Positions 13,301 through 24,299 of a DNA stretch of 64,000 nt are shown one piece after another. This stretch comes from Synaphobranchus kaupii (Eukaryota > Chordata > Actinopteri > Anguilliformes > Synaphobranchidae). Position numbers and translations under genes: made by a program. Every line of letters starts with the position of its first letter. The stretch's first letter is position 1. The stretch covers positions 67,603,027 to 67,667,026 of the forward strand of contig CM056378.1 in NCBI GenBank assembly GCA_029718625.1, read 5' to 3'. The notes beneath the pieces were generated by a model, which saw only the letters and a program-made list of their open reading frames with translations, did no database searches and was not told where the DNA came from.

Positions 13301-16300
13301 TGTACAGCGCTCATAACCCAAGCCTAGTTTCCTCTTTTTTTTGATGTGTACAGCACTCCTAATAACCAAAACATAATTCCTCTGCTTTAGATGTGTACAG
13401 TGCTCATAACCCAAGCCTACTTTCCTCTTTTTTTGATGTGTACAGCACTCCTAACCCAAGCTAGTTACCTCTGCTTTAGATGTGAACAGCACTCCTAACC
13501 AAAACCGAGTTTCCTCTGCTTTAGATGTGTACAGCGCTCATAACCCAAGCCTACTTTCCTCTTTTTTTGATGTGTACAGCAATCCTAACCCAAGCCTAGT
13601 TACCTCTGCTTTGGATGTGTACAGCGCTCATAACCCAAGGCTAGTTTCCTCTTTTTTTGATGTGGACAGCACTCCTAACCCAAGCCTAGTTTCCTCTGCT
13701 TTAGATGTGTACAGCACTCCTAATAACCAAAACCTTGATTCCTCTGCTTTAGGAGTGTACAACAGCACTCATAACCCAAGCCTTGTTTTACCTGCTTTAG
13801 ATGTGTACTCCTAATAACGAAAACCTTGTTTCCTCTGCTTTAGATGTGTACAGTGCTTATAACCCAAGACTAGTTTCCTCTGCTTTAGAAGTGTAAAGCA
13901 CTCATAACCCAAGCCTAGTTTCCTCTGCTTTAGATATGTACAGCACTCCTAACTCAAGCCTAGTTTCCTCTGCTTTAGATGTGTACAGCACTCCTAATAA
14001 CCAAAACATTGTTTCCTCTGCTTTAGAAGTGTACAGCACTCATAACCCAAGCCTAGTTTCCTCTGCTTTAGATATGTACAGCGCTCATAACCCAAACTGA
14101 GTTTCCTCTGCTTTAGATGTGTACAGCACTCATAACCCAAGGCTAGTTTCCTATTTTTTTGATGTGGACAGCTCTCCTAACCCAAGCCTAGTTTCCTCTG
14201 CTTTAGATGTGTACAGCACTCCTAATAACCAAAACATTGTTTCCTCTGCTTTAGATATGTACAGCACTCATAACCCAAGCCTAGTTTCCTCTGCTTTAGA
14301 AGTGTACAGCACACATAACCCAAGCCTAGTTTCCTCTGCTTTAGATGTGTACAGTGCTCATAACCCAAGCCCAGTTTCCTCTGATTTCGATGTGTACTCC
14401 TAATAACGAAAGCCTAGTTTCCTCTGCTTTAGATGTGTACAGTGCTCATAACCCAAGGCTAGTTTCCTCTTTTTTTGATGTGGACAGCACTCCTAACCCA
14501 AGCCCAGTTTCCTCTGATTTAGATGTGTACAGCACTTCTAATAACCAAAACATTGTTTCCTCTGCTTTAGATGTGTACAGTGCTCATAACCCAAGCCTAG
14601 TTTCCTATGCTTTGGATGTATACAGCACTCCTAACCAAAACCGAGTTTCCTCTGCTTTAGATGTGTACAGCGCTCATAACCCAAGCCTACTTTCCTCTTT
14701 TTTTGATGTATACAGCACTCCTAACCCAAGCCTAGTTTCCTCTGCTTTAGATGTGTACAGTGCTCCTAATAACCAAAACCTAGTTTCCTCTGCTTTAGAT
14801 ACGTATGTACTGCGCTTATAATCTAAGCCTAGTTTCCTCTGCTTTGGATGTGTACAGCGCTCATAACCCAAGCCTAGTTTCCTCTTTTGTTTGATGTGTA
14901 CAGCACCCCTAATAACCAAAACATAATTCCTCTGCTTTAGATGTGTACAGTGCTCATAACCCAAGCCTACTTTCCTCTTTTTTTGATGTGTACAGCACTC
15001 CTAACCCAAGGTAGTTACCTCTGCTTTAGATGTGAACAGCACTCCTAACCAAAACCAAGTTTCCTCTGCTTTAGATGTGTACAGTGCTCATAACCCAAGC
15101 CTACTTTCCTCTTTTTTTGATGTGTACAGCACTCCTAACCCAAGCTAGTTACCTCTGCTTTAGATGTGAACAGCACTCCTAACCAAAACCGAGTTTCCTC
15201 TGCTTTAGATGTGTACAGCGCTCATAACCCAAGCCCACTTTCCTCTTTTTTTGATGTGTACAGCAATCCTAACCCAAGCCTAGTTACCTCTGCTTTGGAT
15301 GTGTACAGCGCTCATAACCCAAGGCTAGTTTCCTCTTTTTTTGATGTGGACAGCACTCCTAACCCAAGCCTAGTTTCCTCTGCTTTAGATGTGTACAGCA
15401 CTCCTAATAACCAAAACCTTGATTCCTCTGCTTTAGATGTGTACAGTGCTCATAACCCAAGCCTAGTTTCCTCTGCTTTAGATACGTATGTACAGCGCTT
15501 ATAATCTAAGCCTACTTTCCTCTGCTTTGGATGTGTACAGCGCTCATAACCCAAGCCTAGTTTCCTCTTTTTTTAAAAATGTGTACAGCACTCCTAATAA
15601 CCAAAACATTGTTTCCTCTGCTTTAGTTGTGTACAGTGCTCATAACCCAAGCCTACTTTCCTCTTTTTTTGATGTGTACAGCACTCCTAACCCAAGCTAG
15701 TTACCTCTGCTTTAGATGTGTACAGCACTCCTAATAACCAAAACATTGTTTCCTCTGCTTTAGATGTGTACAGCACTCATATCCCAAGCCTAGTTTCCTC
15801 TTTTTTTGATGTGGACAGCACTGCAAACCCAACCCTAGTTTCCTCTGCTTTGGACGTGTACAGTGCTCATAATTCAAGCTGAATTTCCTCTGCTTTAGGA
15901 GTGTACAACAGCACTCATAACCCAAGCCTTGTTTTCCCTGCTTTAGACGTGTACTCCTAATAACGAAAACCTTGTTTCCTCTGCTTTAGATGTGTACAGT
16001 GCTTATAACCCAAGCCTAGTTTCTCTGCTTTAGAAGTGTACAGCACTCATAACCCAAGCCTAGTTTCCTCTTTTTTTGATGTGTACAGCACTCCTAATAA
16101 CCAAAACATTGTTTCCTCTGCTTTAGATGTGTACGGCGCTCTTAACCCAAACCTACTTTCCTCTTTTTTTGAAGTGTACAGCACTCCTAACCCAAGCCTA
16201 GTTACCTCTGCTTTAGATGTGTACAGCACTCATAACCCAAGCCTAGTTTCCTCTGCTTTAGATGTGTACAGCACTCATAACCCAAGGCTAGTTTCCTCTC

Positions 16301-17081
16301 TTTTTGATGTGGACAGCACTCCTAACCCAAGCCTAGTTACCTCTGCTTTAGATGTGTACAGCGTTCCTAATAACCAAAACATTGTTTCCTCTGCTTTAGA
16401 TGTGTACAGTACTCATAAACCAAGCCTAGTTTCTCTGCTTTAGAAGTGTACAGCACTCATAACCCAAACAGAGTTTCCCCTGCTTTCGATGTGTACTCCT
16501 AATAACGAAAACCTTGTTTCCTCTGCTTTAGATGTGTACAGTGCTTATAACCCAAGACTAGTTTCCTCTGCTTTAGAAGTGTACAGCACTCATAACCCAA
16601 GCCTAGTTTCCCCTGTTTTAGATGTGTACAGCACTCATAACCCAAGCCTTGTTTCCTCTGCTTTAGATATGTACAGCACTCCTAACTCAAGCCTAGTTTC
16701 CTCTGCTTTAGATGTGTACAGCACCCCTAATAACCAAAACATTGTTTCCTCTGCTTTAGAAGTGTACAGTGCTCATAACCCAACCCTAGTTTCCTCTGCT
16801 TTAGATATTTACAGCACTCCTAATAACCAAAATCTTGTTTCCTCTGCTTTAGATGTGTACAGTACTCATAAACCAAGCCTAGTTTCCTTTGCTTTAGAAA
16901 TGTACAGCACTCATACCCCAAGCCTAGTTTCCTCTGCTTCAGAAGGGTACAGCACTCATAACCAAGCCTAGTTTCCTTTGCTTTAGAAATGTACAGCACT
17001 CATACCCCAAGCCTAGTTTCCTCTGCTTCAGAAGGGTACAGCACTCATAACCAAAGCCTAGTTTCCCCAGCTTTAGATGTG
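7381..17081 (+). repeat. Giant 45/48-bp minisatellite, right part
   Basis: Continuation of the same array after the hAT insertion. The units are the same types, with longer uninterrupted frames (up to 258 codons from 7,418). The last units (about 16,880-17,081) are more diverged: GAAATG or GAAGGG replaces GATGTG, and an 89-bp pair is duplicated at the very edge. The repeat then stops abruptly at ATGTGTTTTCTGC. Edge units being more diverged than interior ones is what unequal exchange predicts. Both parts together are about 15.5 kb, or roughly 330-340 units by length. Confidence 0.97.
8670..13679 (+). repeat. Tandem duplication of a 2,505-bp block
   Basis: Block 1 (about 8,670-11,174) and block 2 (about 11,175-13,679) are nearly identical. 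Matching landmarks at exactly +2,505 include 8,789/11,294, 9,429/11,934, 10,200/12,705 and 10,977/13,482. Only scattered differences are seen, for example one GTTTTA/GCTTTA change after 9,429/11,934. It is the largest and apparently the youngest duplication in the array. A partial third copy with deletions follows at about 13,750-15,500. Confidence 0.88.
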
Positions 17082-17473
17082 TTTTCTGCAAGGACTGGAA
17101 AAACCAGCTTGAGCAATGTGCAAAGCTGGGAAAAAACATGAACACCCTGAGGCAGCACACAGGTTAACTGCCACCGAGCACAGGGTTACTGCTCATCTGT
17201 GATCTGAATTTGAGACTCAAATATTTACAATGAACTATGTCTACAGGTCTTTTTTAAAGATAGTATCCTGACTTTTTTTTGTTTGCATCCCGTAATTAAT
17301 AGGTTGCTACCGTACCAAGTCCTAAAAGTTCAGCGAAGATAATGGTTTCACCTGGGGAACTGTTTGCAGTGTAAGGGAAAACAACCATCAATGATATTAA
17401 AAACTTGGTATTTTCAAGAACTAGCAATAAATGCCAAGCAATATTTAGGATGACAAGCAATATTTTGAAGAAA
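17082..17473. other. No gene seen
   Basis: Sequence between the minisatellite and the first Ngaro-like repeat. No coding signal or recognised repeat is seen, apart from two copies of an AAGCAATATTT word at about 17,435-17,466. Confidence 0.6.
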
Positions 17474-17616
17474 TTGAGCGTAGCGTTAGTTCAGGCAGGT
17501 CACGTGAGTGATGCTCTGGTTGAATCAGCTGACTGCTCAGCTGTAGTGATTCACCTATCACAGTCCATTCACATCACAGGGCGGTCTATTTAATGCCCTC
17601 TCCTTACATGACGCTT
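17474..17616 (+). repeat. Ngaro-like A repeat (possible A1), plus orientation
   Basis: About 143 bp matching 31,022-31,172 on the same strand, and the reverse complements of 34,563-34,745 and 42,074-42,257. Shared landmarks are GTTCAGGCAGGTCACG, AATCAGCTGACTGCTCAGC, GTCCATTCACAT and GGTCTATTTAA, the last being TATA-like. Its position left of a plus-oriented B-A-B cluster at 30.8-31.7 kb makes it the candidate A1 of a plus-strand element. Confidence 0.65.
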
Positions 17617-18142
17617 GCTCTGCGTCCCGTTGGGTAACCTGGACCCTCCTTGCTTGTTTTATTCTAAATCTTACTACTGGTGGTTGCTAGTGAAGAGAAG
17701 GGTGTTTTCAGAAGGATGTTTTCACACTAGTATAATCACAGTAATAGAGAAAAGATCTCTATACATATATATTCATTGTACAAACATACCAATTGAAACG
17801 TATATTAAATTCTCTAAATCCTCAAGAGACAGAGAAGTGGCGGACTGCAGGCTCTTTAGCCACTGGAAGGTCTCGGTTTATCTCTCAGTCAGCCAAAGCA
17901 AACAAGAGACTATATATATATATATAGCTTATAGCTTGTTTGTACGTGCATTTTTCTGTCTCTCTCTTTCTCTTTTCTCTGTCGCTCTCTTCTGTCTGTC
18001 TCCTCTCTGTACTGCAGGCCTGTGGCCTATATTCCAGGCTCAAGGATATATGGCCTATCCTATCGCTAGAGAGCCAGAAGAGACACTTCATCTTGAATCC
18101 TGAAAACCAGACGACTCTGGGAGACCAAATAGTTATTGAAAA
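17617..18142. other. Unrecognised DNA with a CT-rich tract and TA microsatellite
   Basis: Holds a TATATATATATATA run near 17,910 and a CT-rich tract at 17,955-18,010. A 162-codon frame starting at 17,615 resembles no known protein and is dominated by low-complexity sequence, so no gene is called. Confidence 0.5.
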
Positions 18143-18497
18143 CTGTTTGTGTGAGGTTAAGGGCTGGGGGTCACTGTGCGCTCATCCAATATGCATGCTA
18201 CATGATAAGCTAACCAATCATTGTACTATATGCTAATATGTAACCGTGTACCAATCAGCGATAGAATTATGTATGTTGTTATATTCCTATGTATTAACTA
18301 TGCACCAATCAGAAGTAAGATAATCTATGTATTAGTTTGATTAAATATGGCAGAGACTGCCTCCATCTCTTCAGTTCATGCTTGACCACCTTGTGTGTGC
18401 AAGTACTGGACTCTTTCTGCAGAAAAATAAATCCTTTTCTTTTTGGATCTACCTGGTGCTTGGTCATTGTAAGGAGAGAAATTCCTCTGCTCAACAA
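18143..18497 (+). mobile_element. Probable solo LTR
   Basis: About 355 bp with the layout of a retroviral-type LTR. There are four CCAAT-like words (near 18,186, 18,211, 18,251 and 18,304), a TTAAATAT box near 18,342, and a polyadenylation signal AATAAA near 18,425 followed by T-rich sequence. It ends CTCAACA, and the left edge may be at TGTTTGTG. No target duplication was found, so the edges are uncertain. It interrupts homology between this region and 40,930-42,257. Confidence 0.5.
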
Positions 18498-19225
18498 TAG
18501 CTAACATTAACAGACTATCTTGGTTTTAGAGGCATTAAAAAATGCATGTTGACGTTTATATGATCTCTGGGCTAACCTAAGCGGTAGGCCTATACATTCT
18601 GCCTTGGAACATTGGCTGGTCCCGTATGCATGCTATAGGCTATACGTCGCTGACTTGCTCTGGAAGTGGGCGAACAAAGGGATTGATACATTGTGGACGT
18701 TGGTTCAACTAGGCTATTCGTTGAGCTAACTTGTGATACGAGAGGTTAGTGGCGGCGCTGTTACGTAAGTTGTGACTAATATTTTTGACATAATGATTAG
18801 CCTACATGTTTCACGTTTTAACGTCACCGCTGTTCCAACTATTGTCGTAACCAGTTCAGTGTGAGTAATCGGTAAATGATGTGCCTACCGTTGACCGGCG
18901 TCAGTATTTTAGATTCCATATTCATATTCCATATCTTACACGTTATTGCGTTGGCCTGATCCGTATCCTGCATGGTATTTTTGCATTTATCGCGACATAA
19001 TTGCCCTTGTAGGCCTACTGCATTTGAGTAGTCTACTTGGATAGCTAGCTACTAGTTATCAGGTTGAATTTACGTGTTGTAGCCTATTCGTACATTATTA
19101 CTGCTAATATACATAATTGCCAGGGATTTTGTAGGCTACATTAGCCTAGCCTACTACTGATTGCAGAGAACCCCATTTCACATTGTCATGTAACACGTGT
19201 AGCTTTATGTGGATACTACTACCAT
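18498..19225 (+). repeat. Ngaro-like 5' region, inverted copy of 40,930-41,650
   Basis: Collinear, diverged reverse-complement match to 41,650-40,930. Landmarks include GCTAACATTAACAGACTAT, TTGCGTTGGCC, ATCCTGCATGGTATTTT, GCGACATAATTG and TTGCCAGGGATTT. In both places it lies just inside an A repeat, which supports two copies of the same element family in opposite orientation. No open coding frame is preserved. Confidence 0.75.
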
Positions 19226-19594
19226 TAACGGGTATTTATGGTAGGCTATGCTTCGTGCATACTAAGTTGGGCTACTAGAAGTATATGTTTATAATTTGTA
19301 TTCGCTCGGCACCTTGCGCATTCACTGCGAGCAGATTTACTTTTTCTAAGGTTGCACGGTACCTGGTACTAGGAAAGTAATGTGGTAAGCCTACTACAAT
19401 TTTAAAACGAAACTATACCAGCAAATTTCGATACTTTTTATTATGGGCCTTCAGTAGCTCCTACTGAAGCTTCTCGTTTGCACTGAATTGAATCGGCGGA
19501 GGCAAATAAAGGATCTGTGCCTTCCAGGATTGGTGACATCGCGCTGGTTAGGCGTGATGTGTAGTCCAAGGGGCCAGTTTCGGTTCCCCGTAGC
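19226..19594. other. No gene seen
   Basis: Sequence between the Ngaro-like 5' region and the Tc1 element. An AATAAA at about 19,506 and GC-rich words follow. No coding signal is visible. Confidence 0.5.
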
Positions 19595-19596
19595 TA

Positions 19597-21216
<1,620 letters not shown>

Positions 21217-21769
21217 TATATAGTAATGGATGTCGCCCTCGCAATATCTAGATTTTAGATTGCGTTGAAAGTTTTCCCAATGCGAGAAACTCCACTCATA
21301 TTGCCGTTAACTTACATTTTGAAACATTATTTTTCCGTGGTGGAGAAATTCTGCAGCTATGGAGCTGGTAGTTGCCACAGCAATTTGTCTGGAGCGCTTT
21401 ACCTAAGTCACAATGAGCTAAGAAATGCCTCTTGTGAGAAGAGCCGGGGCTCTCCACCTATTTATTTATTTTTTTTTTCCTGTCAGTCTATGCAGAGCCG
21501 GATTAAGGTTGCATGGGGCCCCTGGCTGTAATTCAAACAGGGGCCCTTCCATCAAAATGATTACTAGTGTAAGTAAACAAGAAATTCTATTGAACTGAAT
21601 TGTAATTATATTGAATTTCATCCACATACTTATTATTATTACATTGTACGTTTACGAACTTTTACAAACTGAAAATATAATAATTATCATTAACTGCGAC
21701 CTTATTCGTTCAACTTCAAAATCTACAATCAAAGAAGAAATTATTTGCCATAAATGTATTAGTATTAAG

Positions 21770-22035
21770 AAGAATTTAAAAAACAACAATCGAGAGAACC
21801 GGGACGAAAGAAAGACATCGATTTCCGCAAAAACTACAGAAGCCCGAATGGCGTAGATAAGTCAGCATGTGACACGTCATGTGTAACCCTCTCACTCTGC
21901 AAAAAAACAGTGACATGCATCTCATTTTGGCAGAGTGCTAGAACAAAGTTATTTTATTAAGTACGATATCGAAACCGGAAGTGTTTTTCGGTGTTTATGC
22001 TTTGAATTTTCCAAACATGCATCATTTTCTTAGTG
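21770..22035 (+). repeat. Dispersed repeat, inverted copy at 40,665-40,925
   Basis: Reverse-complement match to 40,925-40,665. Landmarks include GAGAACCGGGACGAAAGAA, CTACAGAAGCCCGAAT, CGAAACCGGAAGTG and TTTCCAAACATGCATCATTT. One copy lies inside the hAT composite and the other next to Ngaro-like sequence. No coding signal is seen, and the family is not recognised. Confidence 0.75.
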
Positions 22036-22338
22036 TCCCTGATGTCAAAAAGCACACCCAATGGTTCGAAATATTTTCTCCATTCATTTTTGCCATAAGC
22101 TTATCATAAATGGTAGAGAGACACCTCCCTAACAAAATACCAGGGTCAGTTTTTTGTATTTGGAACGCAGTTCTTATTTTAAGTGATTTAGCCTAAATAA
22201 TGTCCCATTATAAGCCAATTTCAACCAGTTATTGATTTGAACCCACAATTAAAAAGTAATTCATGGCAGTGTTTAACAATTCATTAAAATAAGGAATACA
22301 TAGACACAATAGATATGATATATGCATTACAATACATT

Positions 22339-23459
22339 TGTGACGACCTCATTCCCGTCCTGTTGTTTCCCGTGTTTTCCTTCTCCCCCTGTTTCAGGTT
22401 CGTCTCTCCCTAGTCTGTTTTCCCCGTTGCTGCAGGTTGGGCGTGGTTTCCTATCTGTGTCACTCTGTTTCACTCCACTCTTTTCAGCCTATCCCATTTC
22501 CCCGTTTTCGCATGCATTCCACACTCTTCAATCTGCTAATCACTCTTGCATACATTCGCACGCGGCACATACGTAATTGATACCAATTAAATGTTGTAGT
22601 CACCCGGTGTTCTCTGTCCTGTGCCAGTTCGTTAACGTTTGTAGTCTGAAACCTCTGGTCCTGTCTGGTTCTCTGTCTAGTTTCCTAGTCATACAGTTTA
22701 GTTCTGTTTCGGTGTTAACTCACCCTGCTAACCTGTTAAGTCCTAGTCTGTTCAGTCTGAACGGCATAACCCGCTGTTCATTATTCTGTCTCGCTAATCA
22801 CCTTTGTCTGCTTAAAGTCTGCCAGTCTGCAGCTGCCCGTGAATCCCTGCCTGTGTTGCGGTTTCCCTGCCTTCCACCTGACGTTTGTGCATGCAGCTTG
22901 GGCTTCTGCTATTACACCCTGCGGCGGTCACCGCTGTTGCCGTGCTGCTACTGCCGCTGCCCTGTTGCCACGCCTGCGTCCTGCCCGGGCTCCGCTGCAC
23001 TGTCCTGCTCTACCGCTCCCGCTCCCGCTCATCCCCTGCTCCAAACAACCCGGTTACCTGTTGCCATCATCACCCCTGACTTTCCCTGCTCCCTCCGCTC
23101 CCGCACATTCATAACTGGACTGTCTGTATTTATTGTTCTCCCTACGCTTCAGGAGTTTAGTTCGAAGCCAAATTTATTGGATGCTTAGCGCTCCCACTCT
23201 CTGACCTGTCTGTCAAGTCCGTCCTGTCCGTCAAGTCCAGTTCCGGCTTGGAACAATTCCGGTGTGACCTGTCAAGTCCAGCTCCGGCTTGGAGCAATAC
23301 TGAGGTTCCAGTTGAGTCCAGTTCCGGCTTGGAACTTCTACTGCCTTTGCCTTTCTCCCCATGCTCAGGACTGCCCTGTGCATAAATAAATATTGAGTTT
23401 TTGCATTCCTGTCTCCTTGTCGTTGCATTTGGGTTCAGTCCTCTTCCGGGATCGTAACA
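22339..23459 (+). mobile_element. Solo LTR, gypsy-like
   Basis: Begins TGTGACGACC and ends GGATCGTAACA, which gives short terminal inverted repeats with the TG...CA ends of an LTR. Length is about 1,121 bp. An AATAAA lies near 23,385 followed by a T-rich stretch, and a 23-bp word (AGTTCCGGCTTGGAA core) recurs three times at 23,236-23,336. No coding region, primer-binding site or second LTR is present, so it is called solo. Flanking bases do not give a clean target duplication. A 203-codon frame across it is rejected as a gene. Confidence 0.7.
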
Positions 23460-23852
23460 TTGATGTCTACAGATATATAGACCGTTTAACGTTGTGAGGC
23501 AAAATTCTATTAATTATGCAACGTCAATGCCGGAGTGGCTAATCGGGAGAATCAGGAAGAATCCCGTTGGGCCGCTGGTTTTTGGGCTGGTGGCGAGGAT
23601 CGGTAAACACAATAATTGTAGATCATATACTTGCTGCAGTGTGGGCCGCGTGAGCTCTCACTCGGCCCCGTCTCTCCTCCTCACACACGCACGAAAAGCA
23701 ACCACGGCCCACACCAGAAACCTGGATGCTGATAGGGGGGATGAGAGTGGCCCCTTCCAAATTCCTTAATTGGTTGAATCCTAAAAAAGTTTGATTGATC
23801 ACCTGATGTAATTAGCTTAGTTTACGAGTTTGTGCCAGACGAAGATGCTAAA

Positions 23853-24010
23853 ATGGAGAATAAAATAAGAAAAGGAGGAGCAGAAAAGGCTAGGATAAAA
23901 AAAGAAAGGCAATGGAAGAAGAAGCGGCCAAATGTGCCAAATTAACAAAAACGCAAACGCAGCTGATGATGAGAAAGGTAGCGTATAGGCTAGTGTTAAG
24001 ATGTCATAGG
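23853..24010 (+). pseudogene. Possible hAT transposase N-terminal remnant
   Basis: The ATG at 23,853 opens MENKIRKGGAEKARIKKER. A frameshift then leads to MEEEAAKCAKLTKTQ. The basic stretch followed by an acidic one resembles the start of ZMYM-type hAT transposases, which would suit a remnant of the outer hAT element's own gene. The match is by eye and short, so confidence is modest. Confidence 0.35.
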
Positions 24011-24299
24011 CGTGTAAAGCACAATATCTTTGCATGCCAACCACAATTAAAGTTTATTGTCAAGGAATTTTAAAGCATGACTGGCGTATTTACGAATAAC
24101 TGCTTTGATAAGTGCAAAATGGTTATGGGATCATCTAATTGTGAAAGGCATTTTGCTCTCTGAGCAGCCAGGATTTTTTTTTTTTTTAAGCGAGGGGGGA
24201 GTTAATTGTGTTGGAAATTCCTATTTATTATTATTATTATTAGGCCATGAAAGGTATTATAATAATAATAAGTAAATCACTGTTTTAGATGTAGCAAAC

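Noticed and set aside
1..17081. CRISPR array
   Set aside because: Units are contiguous and similar along their whole length; there are no unique spacers, and the rest of the window is clearly eukaryotic.
17615..18103. 162-codon frame as a gene
   Set aside because: It starts within or beside a Ngaro-like repeat and runs through TA and CT simple sequence, with no recognisable domain.
22577..23188. 203-codon frame as a gene
   Set aside because: It lies wholly in a solo LTR, has biased low-complexity composition and resembles no known protein.
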